Assembly (NCBI RefSeq): GCF_003063625.1
Contig: NZ_CP026604.1
Coordinates: forward strand, 3,264,065 to 3,328,064
Direction of reading: 5' to 3'
From: Saccharobesus litoralis
GTDB taxonomy: Bacteria > Pseudomonadota > Gammaproteobacteria > Enterobacterales > Alteromonadaceae
DNA: 64,000 bases
The notes below the pieces were generated by a model. The model saw only the letters and a program-made list of their open reading frames with translations, searched no databases and had not been told where the DNA came from. The translations under genes and the position numbers were made by a program. Below are positions 28,480-38,912 of this stretch, piece by piece (within the stretch, counting starts at the first letter, position 1; every line of letters begins with the position of its first letter).

Positions 28480-28706
28480 CCTCAACTCTGGATAATAAAT
28501 CCGTTTCTGGAGGCTATTTGAACCAATTACTGCGTTAAGTTTACTTGCAATAGGCTAGCTATTGACGCGTAAACTTGCCTTGTTCTTGGCTCAAATTTCT
28601 CTCCAGAAATAAAAAAGACCTATTGCTGGGTGTCAAAAGTTGTTAACTAACTGAAATTAATGATAAAAATATAGTATCGTCGCAATTCTTAACCAGAGTT
28701 GAGGTT
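28478..28706. mobile_element. MITE-like element with 14-bp terminal inverted repeats
   Basis: The element starts AACCTCAACTCTGG (28478-28491) and ends CCAGAGTTGAGGTT (28693-28706), perfect 14-bp inverted repeats. They are flanked by AAGT on both sides (28474-28477 and 28707-28710), a 4-bp target-site duplication. Inside, a long imperfect hairpin runs from TTTCTGGAG (28504) to CTCCAGAAA (28609), with inner arms AAGTTTAC/GTAAACTT and CAATAG/CTATTG. At 229 bp with no coding capacity it fits a miniature inverted-repeat transposable element. The same terminal sequence occurs alone at 10852. The parent transposase is not in the window. Confidence 0.72.
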
Positions 28707-28707
28707 A

Positions 28708-28893
28708 AGTAAATTGTTTTACCCTAATGCATGTTGAGGTTTTTCGGTATTAAAACCTGTTGTCTTGGCTTAACCCCAGATCGCTTTGACTATAATAAAG
28801 AATGAATCAGTTTAATTGTTGCGTGTTATGTAGTTTAAAAATGGCATTGAAAAGCATAAAATCGCGGCAATTTTGCAAGTAAAGGTTTAAGTT
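28708..28893. other. Intergenic DNA before dapB
   Basis: AT-rich stretch of about 186 bp between the MITE-like element and dapB. It should hold the dapB promoter, but I could not pick one promoter over other AT-rich matches. Confidence 0.4.
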
Positions 28894-29706
28894 GTGAGTC
28901 AAGCAATCAAAGTCGGTATTTTCGGTGCGAATGGCCGCATGGGACGAGCGTTAATTGAAGCCGCCCATAATAATGAAGACGCAGATATAGCGCATGCATT
29001 AGTGAGAGAGTCATCTAGCTTTAAAGGGATTGATGCCGGTCAAGTTGCCGGTATTGGTAATATTGATTCAGCACTAACGACAATTAAAGCGATAGATGAA
29101 CTTGCAGACGTGTATATCGATTTCACGTTACCTGAAGCCTGCATGAATAACTTAGCTTGGTGTGTCGAAAACAAAAAGCCGGTTGTTATTGGCACAACGG
29201 GCTTATCAAAAGAACAACTTGCAAAAATTGATGAGGCAGCCTGTCAAATTCCAGTAGTTTTTGCTGCTAATATGAGTGTTGGTGTTAATTTATTAGTTAA
29301 CCTGCTCAAAACGACGGCTAAAGTCATGGGGCAACATTCAGATATTGAAATTTGGGAAGCGCACCATAGGTTTAAAAAAGATGCGCCATCAGGTACCGCT
29401 TTAATGCTAGGTAAAGCCATTGCTGATGAATTAGATCGAGATTTAGATAAAGTGTCGGTTTATGGACGAGAAGGGGATACCGGTGAGCGTGATCGTGAAA
29501 CGATTGGCTTTGCGACCATTCGAGCCGGCGATATTGTTGGTGAGCATACCGCTTTGTTTGCCGATATTGGTGAGCGGATTGAAATCACACACAAAGCGTC
29601 AAGTCGCTTAACTTTTGCTAAAGGTGCTGTGCGTGCAGCAATTTGGTTAAAAGATAAATCTACTCGATTATATGATATGCAAGATGTGTTAGGTCTAAAA
29701 GACTAG
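28894..29706 (+). CDS. dapB: 4-hydroxy-tetrahydrodipicolinate reductase
   Basis: Rossmann motif VGIFGANGRMGRALIEA at the N-terminus, GTTGLSKEQL, the catalytic His-rich EAHHRFKKDAPSGTALMLG, and the C-terminal ASSRLTFAKGAVRAA. It reduces HTPA to tetrahydrodipicolinate in the lysine/diaminopimelate route (EC 1.17.1.8). GTG start after AAGG. 270 residues is normal. Lies upstream of carAB, a common neighbour, separated by a strong terminator. Confidence 0.96.
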   Translation: MSQAIKVGIFGANGRMGRALIEAAHNNEDADIAHALVRESSSFKGIDAGQVAGIGNIDSALTTIKAIDELADVYIDFTLPEACMNNLAWCVENKKPVVIGTTGLSKEQLAKIDEAACQIPVVFAANMSVGVNLLVNLLKTTAKVMGQHSDIEIWEAHHRFKKDAPSGTALMLGKAIADELDRDLDKVSVYGREGDTGERDRETIGFATIRAGDIVGEHTALFADIGERIEITHKASSRLTFAKGAVRAAIWLKDKSTRLYDMQDVLGLKD

Positions 29707-29777
29707 TTATATTATCGAAAGATATAAATCTACAAGTTGAAAAATAGCCTGTTGGTTATAACTTATTTGCTATTTTT

Positions 29778-29817
29778 AAAGGTTTTGTGTTGATAATCTA
29801 CACAAAACCTTTTTTTT
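29778..29817 (+). terminator. Intrinsic terminator after dapB
   Basis: Perfect 13-bp stem AAAGGTTTTGTGT with ACACAAAACCTTT, followed by a T run. It separates dapB from the carAB promoter region. Confidence 0.88.
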
Positions 29818-29911
29818 AGGCTTTTTCTAAATTTATCTAGCTAAAGCTCAGTAGATAAACTAGAATACGCAAGATTTACCTTATACAAAATTTAGTTGGC
29901 TTTTTTTGAGC

Positions 29912-29963
29912 TATACTTTGAACTTTTATTAAGCGGGTAGTCCATATTAGGAGCCCGTTTTTT
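29912..29963 (+). promoter_or_regulatory. carAB promoter/leader: -10 box, ARG-box-like site, attenuator-like hairpin
   Basis: TATACT (29912-29917) is a good -10. TGAACTTTTATTAA (29919-29932) matches the ArgR operator consensus TGAATWWWWATTCA at 12 of 14 positions and would overlap the transcription start. Next comes CGGG-TCC-ATATTA-GGA-CCCG followed by six T's (about 29934-29963), a terminator-like hairpin about 20 bp before carA. ArgR repression of carAB is known in enterobacteria; the function of the hairpin is inference. Confidence 0.5.
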
Positions 29964-29981
29964 ACTATTCAGGAGGTCGTT

Positions 29982-31112
29982 TTGGCTAAAACCGCCCTGC
30001 TGGTACTAGAAGATGGTACTGTGTTTAAAGGCACTTCTATAGGTGCTGAAGGCGTTTCTGTTGGTGAAGTTGTATTTAATACTTCGATGACAGGTTATCA
30101 AGAGATCTTAACCGATCCTTCTTATGCAGAGCAGATTGTGACTCTGACATACCCTCATATCGGTAATACGGGTACAAACGAAGAAGATGAAGAATCTTCA
30201 CAAATCTGGGCTAAGGGCCTAGTCATTCGTGATTTGCCTCTATTAGCGTCTAACTTTCGTAATCAACAAAATCTAAGTGAATACTTAGCTGAGCGTAATA
30301 TCGTAGCAATAGCTGATATTGATACGCGTAAGTTGACACGTATTTTGCGTGAAAAAGGTGCGCAAAACGGTTGTTTGATTACAGGTACTGACGACGCGAC
30401 TGACGCTCTTGAACAAGCCAAAGCGTTTCCGGGCCTTAAAGGTATGGATTTAGCTAAAGAAGTGACAACTTCTGAAACTTACTCATGGACTGAAGGGACT
30501 TGGGAGCTTGGTAAAGGTCATGTAACGCCTGAATCTGAAGGTCAATTTCATGTAGTGGCATACGACTTTGGTGTTAAACGTAATATTTTACGTATGTTAG
30601 TTGACCGTGGTTGTAAGTTAACGGTTGTTCCGGCTCAAACGCCGGCTAGCGAAGTCTTGGCATTAAATCCAGATGGTATTTTCTTATCGAATGGACCGGG
30701 TGATCCAGAACCTTGTACTTATGCGATTGAAGCTATCAAAGCCATTTTAGAAACCGATATTCCGGTTTTTGGTATTTGTCTTGGTCATCAGTTACTTGCA
30801 TTAGCCAGTGGTGCGCAAACCGTGAAAATGAAGTTCGGTCATCACGGCGCTAACCATCCTGTACAAGATTTAGAAAAAGGTACAGTGATGATCACCAGTC
30901 AAAACCACGGTTTTGCAGCTGATGAAGAAACGTTGCCAGCTAATTTGAAAGCAACTCACAAATCATTATTTGATGGTTCATTACAAGGTATTCATCGTAC
31001 AGATAAACCGGCGTTTAGCTTCCAGGGACACCCTGAAGCCAGCCCAGGTCCACACGATGTAGCACCTGTTTTTGACCACTTTATTGAATTGATGCAAGCC
31101 CGCAAGGCCTAA
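29982..31112 (+). CDS. carA: Carbamoyl-phosphate synthase, small (glutaminase) subunit
   Basis: N-terminal CarA domain (about 1-140) and class I glutamine amidotransferase domain with the catalytic Cys in [13 protein letters not shown] (about C269) and the His/Glu pair in [13 protein letters not shown]. It supplies ammonia from glutamine to CarB for pyrimidine and arginine synthesis. Start is TTG 29982, preceded by a perfect AGGAGG, which decides the start. 18 bp upstream of carB. Confidence 0.97.
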   Translation: MAKTALLVLEDGTVFKGTSIGAEGVSVGEVVFNTSMTGYQEILTDPSYAEQIVTLTYPHIGNTGTNEEDEESSQIWAKGLVIRDLPLLASNFRNQQNLSEYLAERNIVAIADIDTRKLTRILREKGAQNGCLITGTDDATDALEQAKAFPGLKGMDLAKEVTTSETYSWTEGTWELGKGHVTPESEGQFHVVAYDFGVKRNILRMLVDRGCKLTVVPAQTPASEVLALNPDGIFLSNGPGDPEPCTYAIEAIKAILETDIPVFGICLGHQLLALASGAQTVKMKFGHHGANHPVQDLEKGTVMITSQNHGFAADEETLPANLKATHKSLFDGSLQGIHRTDKPAFSFQGHPEASPGPHDVAPVFDHFIELMQARKA

Positions 31113-31130
31113 GTGAGAGACTAAACAACC

Positions 31131-34100
31131 ATGCCAAAACGTTCTGATATACAAAGCATTTTGATTTTGGGTGCTGGTCCGATTGTTATCGGTCAAGCTT
31201 GTGAGTTCGATTACTCAGGCACACAAGCATGTAAAGCACTACGAGAAGAGGGTTATCGAGTTATTCTAGTTAACTCTAACCCTGCAACGATTATGACTGA
31301 TCCTGAAATGGCTGATTCGACTTATATCGAGCCAATTCATTGGGAAGTAGTTGCAAAAATTATTGAAAATGAACGCCCAGACGCGGTTTTACCGACAATG
31401 GGTGGGCAAACGGCACTAAACTGTGCGTTAGACCTTGAAAAGCACGGCGTGCTTGAAAAGTTCGGCGTTGAGATGATAGGTGCAACGGCAGACGCGATTG
31501 ATAAAGCGGAAGACCGTAACCGTTTTGATAAAGCAATGAAAGCGATTGGTTTAGAAACCCCACGCGCTGAAGTTGCTCATTCAATGGAAGAAGCCCTCGA
31601 CGTTAATTCGCGTATTGGTTTTCCATGTATTATTCGTCCTTCTTTCACTATGGGTGGTACCGGTGGTGGTATCGCTTATAACATGGAAGAGTTCGAAGAG
31701 ATCTGTACTCGTGGTTTAGATCTTTCACCAACCAATGAATTATTGATTGATGAATCATTAATTGGTTGGAAAGAATATGAAATGGAAGTGGTTCGCGACA
31801 AAGCGGATAACTGTATTATTGTTTGTGCGATTGAAAACTTTGACCCTATGGGGATCCATACTGGTGACTCAATCACAGTTGCCCCAGCGCAAACGTTGAC
31901 TGACAAAGAATATCAAATCATGCGTAATGCCTCTATGGCGGTATTACGTGAGATCGGTGTTGAAACGGGGGGTTCAAACGTTCAGTTTGGTATTAACCCA
32001 GATGATGGCCGTATGGTTATTATCGAGATGAACCCGCGAGTATCGCGTTCATCTGCATTAGCATCAAAAGCCACTGGTTTCCCAATTGCTAAGATCGCCG
32101 CTAAATTGGCTGTTGGGTATACGCTTGACGAGCTTAAGAATGATATTACTGGCGGTGCGACGCCGGCTTCATTCGAGCCTTCGATTGATTACGTTGTGAC
32201 TAAGATCCCGCGTTTCAACTTTGAGAAATTCCCAGGTTCCAATGACCGCCTTACTACTCAGATGAAATCTGTTGGTGAAGTCATGGCGATAGGCCGTAAC
32301 CAGCAAGAATCATTACAAAAGGCTTTACGTGGCTTAGAAGTTGGTGTTTCTGGTTTTGACCCTATTGTTGATTTAGAGGCTCCTGATGCATTAACTAAAG
32401 TTAAGCACGAGTTAATGGATGCTGGCGCTGAGCGTATATGGTACATCGCAGATGCTATGCGTTTAGGGTTATCAGTCGAAGATATCTTTAAATTAACTAA
32501 GATTGATCGTTGGTTCCTAGTTCAAATCGAAGACCTAGTATTAGCTGAAAAGCAAATCACTGAAAAAGGTTTGGCAGGCTTAGACAAAGACTTCTTGTAT
32601 AGCTTAAAACGTAAAGGTTTTGCCGATAAGCGTATATCAGACTTGATTGGCGTATCTGAAAACGAAGTTCGTAAAAAGCGTCAAGCATTAAAATTATTCC
32701 CAGTTTATAAGCGCGTTGATACCTGTGCCGCTGAGTTTTCTACTTCTACCGCTTATATGTATTCAAGCTATGATGAAGAGTGTGAAGCGAACCCATCAGA
32801 TAAAGATAAAATTATTGTATTGGGTGGTGGTCCAAACCGTATCGGCCAAGGTATAGAGTTCGATTACTGTTGTGTTCATGCCTCAATGGCATTGCGCGAA
32901 GACGGTTACGAAACCATTATGGTTAACTGTAACCCAGAAACTGTGTCTACAGACTATGATACTTCAGACCGTTTATATTTTGAGCCTGTCACGTTAGAAG
33001 ATGTATTAGAAATAGCGCGTCTTGAAAAACCTAAAGGTGTCATCGTTCAGTATGGTGGTCAAACACCGCTTAAGTTAGCTCGAGAGTTAGAAGCGGCGGG
33101 TGTACCTGTTATTGGTACTTCTCCGGACGCGATTGACCGCGCGGAAGATCGTGAGCGTTTCCAACAAGCGGTTGAACGCTTAGGCCTTAAACAGCCTATT
33201 AATGCCACGGTTAAAAATATTGATGAAGCGTTAACAGAAGCGCGTAAAATCGGTTTCCCTATGGTTGTTCGTCCATCCTATGTATTAGGTGGTCGTGCGA
33301 TGGAAATCGTGTATGACGAAGCCGATTTAAAACGTTACTTAAACGAAGCGGTTCAAGTATCGAATGATTCTCCAGTATTGTTAGATAAATTCTTAAACAA
33401 TGCGGTTGAAGTTGATATTGATGCAATCTGTGACGGTGAGCAAGTCGTCATTGGTGGTATTATGGAACACATTGAACAATGTGGAGTTCACTCTGGTGAC
33501 TCAGCTTGTTCTTTACCTCCGTATACTTTGAGTGCAGAAATGCAAGATCGCTTGCGTGAACAAGTACGTAAGTTAGCATTTGAGTTGGGTGTTAATGGCT
33601 TAATGAATACTCAGTTCGCAATTAAAGACGATGAGATTTATTTAATCGAAGTTAACCCGCGTGCGGCTCGTACAGTTCCGTTTGTCTCTAAAGCAACCGG
33701 TGTGCCTTTAGCGAAAATTGCGGCGCGAGTGATGGCCGGTCAATCACTAGCAGAGCAAGGGTTTACGCAAGAAGTTATCCCACCTTATTACTCTGTTAAA
33801 GAAGTGGTTATTCCTTTTGCCAAGTTCCATGGTGTTGACCCTATCTTAGGCCCAGAAATGCGCTCAACAGGTGAAGTCATGGGTGTTGGTAGCTCGTTTG
33901 CTGAAGCATCAGCCAAAGCCAGCTTAGGTGCTAATGACACGGTACCTAAGTCAGGTCGTGCACTTATTTCTGTTAAAGACAGTGATAAACCACGTGTGGC
34001 AGAATTAGCCGCTAATCTTGTCGAGTTGGGTTATCAATTGGATGCAACAGGTGGCACAGCCGATTTACTTGCTGAGGCTGGCATTGAAGTCCGCCGTGTG

Positions 34101-34349
34101 AATAAAGTATTAGAAGGTCGTCCTCATATTGTTGATTACATTAAGAATGATGAGTACAGCTATATCATTAATACGACAGAGGGTCGTCAGGCTATCACTG
34201 ACTCTGTACAAATTCGTCGTAGTGCGCTACAACATAAAGTAGCCTATACCACTACGCTGAATGCAGCCTTTGCGGCATGCATGGCTCATAAAGCGGATGA
34301 TCGCAATACAGTGACTTCTGTACAAGAACTACACAAGAGACTTCAATAA
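31131..34349 (+). CDS. carB: Carbamoyl-phosphate synthase, large subunit
   Basis: 1072 residues with the duplicated ATP-grasp architecture: two halves each with [18 protein letters not shown] / [17 protein letters not shown] and EVNPR motifs ([36 protein letters not shown]), and a C-terminal MGS-like allosteric domain (about 935-1072). It makes carbamoyl phosphate from bicarbonate, ATP and ammonia (EC 6.3.5.5). Stop overlaps greA ATG (TAATG), so greA is translationally coupled. Confidence 0.98.
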   Translation: MPKRSDIQSILILGAGPIVIGQACEFDYSGTQACKALREEGYRVILVNSNPATIMTDPEMADSTYIEPIHWEVVAKIIENERPDAVLPTMGGQTALNCALDLEKHGVLEKFGVEMIGATADAIDKAEDRNRFDKAMKAIGLETPRAEVAHSMEEALDVNSRIGFPCIIRPSFTMGGTGGGIAYNMEEFEEICTRGLDLSPTNELLIDESLIGWKEYEMEVVRDKADNCIIVCAIENFDPMGIHTGDSITVAPAQTLTDKEYQIMRNASMAVLREIGVETGGSNVQFGINPDDGRMVIIEMNPRVSRSSALASKATGFPIAKIAAKLAVGYTLDELKNDITGGATPASFEPSIDYVVTKIPRFNFEKFPGSNDRLTTQMKSVGEVMAIGRNQQESLQKALRGLEVGVSGFDPIVDLEAPDALTKVKHELMDAGAERIWYIADAMRLGLSVEDIFKLTKIDRWFLVQIEDLVLAEKQITEKGLAGLDKDFLYSLKRKGFADKRISDLIGVSENEVRKKRQALKLFPVYKRVDTCAAEFSTSTAYMYSSYDEECEANPSDKDKIIVLGGGPNRIGQGIEFDYCCVHASMALREDGYETIMVNCNPETVSTDYDTSDRLYFEPVTLEDVLEIARLEKPKGVIVQYGGQTPLKLARELEAAGVPVIGTSPDAIDRAEDRERFQQAVERLGLKQPINATVKNIDEALTEARKIGFPMVVRPSYVLGGRAMEIVYDEADLKRYLNEAVQVSNDSPVLLDKFLNNAVEVDIDAICDGEQVVIGGIMEHIEQCGVHSGDSACSLPPYTLSAEMQDRLREQVRKLAFELGVNGLMNTQFAIKDDEIYLIEVNPRAARTVPFVSKATGVPLAKIAARVMAGQSLAEQGFTQEVIPPYYSVKEVVIPFAKFHGVDPILGPEMRSTGEVMGVGSSFAEASAKASLGANDTVPKSGRALISVKDSDKPRVAELAANLVELGYQLDATGGTADLLAEAGIEVRRVNKVLEGRPHIVDYIKNDEYSYIINTTEGRQAITDSVQIRRSALQHKVAYTTTLNAAFAACMAHKADDRNTVTSVQELHKRLQ

Positions 34350-34828
34350 TGTCGACTCAATTTCCTATGACGGTCGCGGGTGCTGATGCGCTACGCGAAG
34401 AACTGAATGAGCTAAAAACTGTTCGTCGTCCGAAAATCATTGCGGATATTGCAGAAGCTCGTGAACACGGAGATCTTAAGGAAAATGCAGAATACCATGC
34501 AGCTCGTGAGCAGCAGGGATTTTGTGAAGGCCGTATTCAAGAAATTGAAGCAAAATTATCCAATGCACAAATAATTGATGTAACTAAAATGCCAAATAAC
34601 GGACGTGTTATATTTGGTGCTACGGTAACTATCGTTAATTGTGATACCGATGACGAGTCTACCTATACCATAGTTGGTGATGATGAAGCAGATATTAAAG
34701 CTAGTAAAGTTTCAGTTAATTCACCCATTGCGCGAGCTATGATAGGTAAAGAGCGCGGTGATGAATTCGTACTAAAATCACCTAGTGGTGATGTCGACTA
34801 CGAAGTATTGGAAGTTGAGTACGTCTAG
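34349..34828 (+). CDS. greA: Transcription elongation factor GreA
   Basis: 159 residues: N-terminal coiled coil (about 10-75, with the acidic tip [13 protein letters not shown]) and C-terminal FKBP-like domain. GreA rescues backtracked RNA polymerase by stimulating transcript cleavage. Coupled to carB and followed by a terminator at 34851. Confidence 0.97.
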   Translation: MSTQFPMTVAGADALREELNELKTVRRPKIIADIAEAREHGDLKENAEYHAAREQQGFCEGRIQEIEAKLSNAQIIDVTKMPNNGRVIFGATVTIVNCDTDDESTYTIVGDDEADIKASKVSVNSPIARAMIGKERGDEFVLKSPSGDVDYEVLEVEYV

Positions 34829-34850
34829 TACTTTAAATTACCAGATAATA

Positions 34851-34877
34851 AAAAGCCGACTCTTTGTCGGCTTTTTT
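34851..34877. terminator. Intrinsic terminator between greA and yhbY
   Basis: AAAAGCCGAC-TCTTT-GTCGGCTTTTTT. It serves greA, and the A-rich left arm gives a T-run on the minus strand for the convergent yhbY. Confidence 0.9.
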
Positions 34878-34914
34878 GTTCTTTACTTATGATCCTTATA
34901 AGGGGTGTTGGCGT

Positions 34915-35211
34915 TTAGCCTTTTGGTAAAGTAATCTTGGCATCGTCTGATGGTTTGTAAAGCACAAGTGTATGCCCTATGGTTTGGACACGCTCAGCTT
35001 CGGTTTCACGCACGATGGCATCCATAATTAATTGTTTCTCTGCGCGGTCATCGGTTGGCACTTTTACTTTTATTAGCTCGTGATGGCTAAGAGCAAATTC
35101 AATTTCAGCGATGACACCTTCAGTTAAACCGTTACCACCTAACTGAACTAAAGGTTTTAAACTATGGGCTTGGGCTTTTAAAAATTGAACTTGTTTTTTA
35201 GTTAAACTCAT
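34915..35211 (-). CDS. yhbY: CRM-domain RNA-binding protein YhbY
   Basis: 98-residue single CRM domain: LTKKQVQFLKAQAHSLKPL, then the GxxG loop LGGNGLTEGV, then ELIKVKV. YhbY associates with pre-50S ribosomal particles in E. coli. Divergent from rlmE, as in enterobacteria, where greA, yhbY, rlmE and ftsH are also neighbours. Confidence 0.93.
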   Translation of the reverse strand: MSLTKKQVQFLKAQAHSLKPLVQLGGNGLTEGVIAEIEFALSHHELIKVKVPTDDRAEKQLIMDAIVRETEAERVQTIGHTLVLYKPSDDAKITLPKG

Positions 35212-35323
35212 TGTTGATACTAATTCGCCGTAGAAAGGTTGAATTTCTGTATTTTAACGCTATCTATGGTTTATTACTAATTAAGTCGTAATTGTTTTTA
35301 GCGTTACGATAGTTGTATTTAAT

Positions 35324-35953
35324 ATGTCACAGAAAAAACATACCGCTAGTAGTAAGCGGTGGCTGCAAGAACATTTTGATGATCATTATGTTCAAAAGGC
35401 ACAAAAGCTCGGCTTACGTTCGCGTGCCGTATTTAAAATTGAAGAAATTCAAAATAAAGACAAATTACTCAAACCGGGTATGACAATAGTTGACTTGGGC
35501 GCTGCTCCTGGAGGCTGGTCGCAATATGCCGCTGATGTGGTTGGTGATGACGGTAACGTGATCGCTTGCGATATTTTAGAAATGGACCCGATTGCCGGTG
35601 TAGATTTTTTGCAGGGTGATTTTAGAGAAGAAGCCGTGTTAAATGCCTTATTGGACCGAATAAGTGGCAAAAACGTGGATATTGTGATGTCCGATATGGC
35701 TCCCAATATGAGCGGTAACTTAGGTGCTGACCAACCAAGAGCGATGTATTTAGTTGAATTAGCATTGGATATGTGTCATCAGGTTCTGAAAAAAAATGGA
35801 TGTTTTATTGTTAAGGTTTTTCAAGGAGAAGGGTACGAACAATTCGTAAAAGATGTACGCGATGCGTTTAAGGTTGTAAAGACTCGAAAACCGGATTCTT
35901 CACGCGCGCGATCACGAGAAGTCTATATTGTTGCAACTGGTTATAAACATTAA
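35324..35953 (+). CDS. rlmE: 23S rRNA 2'-O-ribose U2552 methyltransferase
   Basis: 209-residue FtsJ/RrmJ methyltransferase with the SAM loop [14 protein letters not shown] and the catalytic K-D-K-E tetrad (K in [10 protein letters not shown] in SDMAPN, K in [12 protein letters not shown] in SREVYIVA). Methylates U2552 in the A loop at a late 50S stage. About 100 bp upstream of ftsH, the classic pair. Confidence 0.96.
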   Translation: MSQKKHTASSKRWLQEHFDDHYVQKAQKLGLRSRAVFKIEEIQNKDKLLKPGMTIVDLGAAPGGWSQYAADVVGDDGNVIACDILEMDPIAGVDFLQGDFREEAVLNALLDRISGKNVDIVMSDMAPNMSGNLGADQPRAMYLVELALDMCHQVLKKNGCFIVKVFQGEGYEQFVKDVRDAFKVVKTRKPDSSRARSREVYIVATGYKH

Positions 35954-36051
35954 CAAAAATAAGCGTTATACTCGGTTAAATAAACATTTATCAAATTTAT
36001 GATTTGAATAGCAAACTTGGGGTTTGTTATTTAGTTTAAGAGGTTAGTATC

Positions 36052-37983
36052 TTGAGTGATATGACAAAAAATCTGATCCTTTGGGTCGTAATCGCTGTCG
36101 TGTTAATGACGGTTTTTAAGAGTTTTACACCTGGAGGCGGCAGTGCAAAAGCACTTGATTACACCAGTTTTGTAAAGGCAGTTAATCAAGGTTCGGTACG
36201 TGACGCTCAAGTTAATCCTCATACAGGGATCATTAAAGGCACAAAACGCAATGGCGAAGAATTTGAAACGGTAATGCCATTGCGTGATGAGCGTATTCTC
36301 GATGAAATGATTGACAAGAATGTTAAGGTTGAAGGGGTACGACCGGAAGAGCCTAGCATTCTAACTTCGATTTTCATTTCATGGTTCCCAATGTTATTGC
36401 TAATCGGTGTATGGATATTTTTCATGCGTCAAATGCAAGGTGGTGGCGGTAAAGGCGCCATGTCATTTGGTAAAAGCAAGGCTCGTTTAATGAGCGAAGA
36501 CCAAATCAAAACCACTTTCACCGACGTGGCCGGTTGTGACGAAGCGAAAGAAGAAGTCGCTGAATTGGTCGACTACTTACGTGACCCAACTAAATTCCAA
36601 AAGTTAGGCGGTAAGATCCCGACAGGTGTTTTGATGGTTGGTCCTCCTGGTACGGGTAAAACCTTATTAGCTAAAGCGATTGCTGGCGAAGCAAAAGTCC
36701 CATTTTTTACTATATCGGGTTCAGATTTCGTTGAAATGTTCGTTGGCGTGGGTGCATCGCGTGTACGTGATATGTTCGAGCAAGCGAAAAAATCAGCACC
36801 TTGTATTATTTTTATCGATGAAATCGATGCCGTTGGTCGTCAGCGTGGTGCTGGTTTAGGTGGTGGTCATGATGAACGAGAACAAACACTAAACCAAATG
36901 CTAGTTGAAATGGATGGTTTTGAAGGTAATGAAGGTATTATAGTTATTGCCGCCACTAACCGCCCAGATGTATTAGATCCTGCATTATTACGTCCTGGTC
37001 GTTTTGATCGTCAAGTTACTGTCGGTTTACCCGATGTGCGTGGGCGTGAGCAAATTCTTAAAGTTCATATGCGAAAAGTACCGCTTGGTGATGACGTTGA
37101 AGCGGGGGTGATAGCACGTGGTACCCCAGGTTTTTCTGGTGCAGATTTAGCCAATTTAGTTAATGAAGCAGCGTTATTTGCTGCCCGTAGCAATAAACGT
37201 TTAGTTTGCATGGAAGAGTTTGAAAAAGCTAAAGACAAAATCCTAATGGGTGCTGAACGTAAATCTATGGTGATGAGCGAAGACGAGAAAGAGATGACTG
37301 CTTATCACGAAGCGGGCCATGCGATTGTCGGCCGTTTAGTACCTGATCACGATCCTGTTTATAAAGTCAGTATTATACCTCGTGGTCGAGCACTTGGTGT
37401 CACCATGTATTTACCGGAGCAAGATAGATTTAGCCATAGTAAACAACACTTAGAAAGTATGCTTTCTAGCCTATATGGTGGGCGAATTGCCGAAGACATT
37501 ATTTATGGTGATGAAAAAGTGTCTACAGGGGCTTCCAATGATATTGAGCGTGCAACTGATATTGCGCGTAAAATGGTTACTCAGTGGGGTCTGACAGAAA
37601 AATTAGGGCCTTTGTTATATGCTGAAGAAGAAGGTGAAGTTTTCTTAGGGCGCAGCTCTGCAAAAGCTAAGAGCATGTCAGACGATACAGCTAAAGCGAT
37701 TGATGAAGAAGTTCGTAAAATTGTTGATCGTAATTACGACAGAGCAGAGCAACTATTGCGTGATAACATGGATATCTTGCATGCAATGAAAGATGCATTA
37801 ATGAAATATGAAACGATTGATGCTAAGCAGATTGATGATTTAATGGCGCGTCGCCCAGTGGGAGAGCCGCAAGATTGGAGCAATCAAAATAACTCGGGTA
37901 GCAAAAAAGATGACAACAGCTCTAGTACTAGCGACAAGGCAACATCATCGGATAGCGAACCTGATCAAGACATCATTCATTAA
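36052..37983 (+). CDS. ftsH: Membrane-bound ATP-dependent zinc metalloprotease FtsH
   Basis: Two membrane helices (about 6-22 and 100-122) flank a periplasmic domain. The AAA+ module has Walker A GPPGTGKT (197-204), Walker [12 protein letters not shown] and the SRH; the protease domain has HEAGH (about 419-423). It degrades membrane proteins, LpxC and sigma-32. The TTG start at 36052 has AGAGG 8 nt upstream, better placed than ATG 36061. The C-terminus is Ser/Asp-rich and ends in a short acidic tail. Confidence 0.97.
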   Translation: MSDMTKNLILWVVIAVVLMTVFKSFTPGGGSAKALDYTSFVKAVNQGSVRDAQVNPHTGIIKGTKRNGEEFETVMPLRDERILDEMIDKNVKVEGVRPEEPSILTSIFISWFPMLLLIGVWIFFMRQMQGGGGKGAMSFGKSKARLMSEDQIKTTFTDVAGCDEAKEEVAELVDYLRDPTKFQKLGGKIPTGVLMVGPPGTGKTLLAKAIAGEAKVPFFTISGSDFVEMFVGVGASRVRDMFEQAKKSAPCIIFIDEIDAVGRQRGAGLGGGHDEREQTLNQMLVEMDGFEGNEGIIVIAATNRPDVLDPALLRPGRFDRQVTVGLPDVRGREQILKVHMRKVPLGDDVEAGVIARGTPGFSGADLANLVNEAALFAARSNKRLVCMEEFEKAKDKILMGAERKSMVMSEDEKEMTAYHEAGHAIVGRLVPDHDPVYKVSIIPRGRALGVTMYLPEQDRFSHSKQHLESMLSSLYGGRIAEDIIYGDEKVSTGASNDIERATDIARKMVTQWGLTEKLGPLLYAEEEGEVFLGRSSAKAKSMSDDTAKAIDEEVRKIVDRNYDRAEQLLRDNMDILHAMKDALMKYETIDAKQIDDLMARRPVGEPQDWSNQNNSGSKKDDNSSSTSDKATSSDSEPDQDIIH

Positions 37984-38005
37984 TTCTTTTTAATTATCCA
38001 ATTTT

Positions 38006-38036
38006 AAAGCTCGCTGCCTTAGTAGTGAGCTTTTTT
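38006..38036 (+). terminator. Intrinsic terminator between ftsH and folP
   Basis: AAAGCTCGCT pairs with AGTGAGCTTT (one G-T pair) followed by six T's, 23 bp after the ftsH stop. Confidence 0.78.
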
Positions 38037-38066
38037 ATTAAATAGATTCTTCCGTAAATTTTCTGC

Positions 38067-38894
38067 ATGTCATTAATAACACAAATTCAACAATCTCAAA
38101 TTCCTTTGATTATGGGAATTTTAAACGTGACGCCGGATTCATTTAGTGATGGCGGTCAGTTTACGCGTATTGATAAAGCTCTGATTCAAGTAGAAAAAAT
38201 GCTTAATGAAGGCGCTGACATAATCGACGTAGGCGGAGAATCGACCCGACCAGGAGCCTGTATTGTTTCTATTGAAGAAGAGCGTCAGCGTGTTGTTCCG
38301 GTTATACAAGCAATTAAGCGAGAATTTGATGTTTGGGTATCTGTCGATACATCGAAACCTGATGTTATGCAGCAAAGTGTTGACGTGGGTGCGGATTTAA
38401 TCAATGACGTGAGGGCTTTAACAGAGCCTAATGCTTTAGAAACCGCAGTAAAGTGTCAAAAGCCAGTGTGTTTAATGCATATGCAGGGGCAACCGCAAAA
38501 CATGCAAGACAATCCGCAATACAGTCTGGTCGTTAACGATGTTACTCAGTATCTTGCTGAGCGAGCGCAGGTCTGTATTGAGGCCGGTATTGATCGTCAG
38601 CAGATACTAATAGACCCTGGTTTTGGCTTTGGTAAAACAGCGCAGGATAACTTTAAATTACTTAACCAACTGAATAGCTTAACTGAACTGGGTTACCCTA
38701 TTCTTGCTGGCCTTTCGCGTAAGCGCATGATAGGGGAAGCAACCGGTCAAGATGTTGAAAAACGTATTTATGGCAGCGCTGCTGGGGCATTAATTTGTGC
38801 GCAAAAAGGCGCTAAAATTATCCGTGTCCACGATGTAGAAGCAACGCGCGATGTATTAGCCGTTTGGCACCATACACAAATAAATAAAAACTGA
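38067..38894 (+). CDS. folP: Dihydropteroate synthase
   Basis: Pterin-binding TIM barrel with MGILNVTPDSFSDGG near the N-terminus, DVGGESTRPGA, and DPGFGFGKT. Condenses p-aminobenzoate with dihydropterin pyrophosphate (EC 2.5.1.15); the target of sulfonamides. The NVTPDSFSDGG loop is wild-type in appearance. Just upstream of glmM, as in E. coli. Confidence 0.97.
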   Translation: MSLITQIQQSQIPLIMGILNVTPDSFSDGGQFTRIDKALIQVEKMLNEGADIIDVGGESTRPGACIVSIEEERQRVVPVIQAIKREFDVWVSVDTSKPDVMQQSVDVGADLINDVRALTEPNALETAVKCQKPVCLMHMQGQPQNMQDNPQYSLVVNDVTQYLAERAQVCIEAGIDRQQILIDPGFGFGKTAQDNFKLLNQLNSLTELGYPILAGLSRKRMIGEATGQDVEKRIYGSAAGALICAQKGAKIIRVHDVEATRDVLAVWHHTQINKN

Positions 38895-38912
38895 TTTTTA
38901 GAGATGACTAAA

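Noticed and set aside
28504-28609. Intrinsic terminator for the flavin reductase-like gene
   Set aside because: The stem is long and imperfect and is followed by A's on the plus strand, not T's; it is better explained as the foldback core of the MITE-like element.
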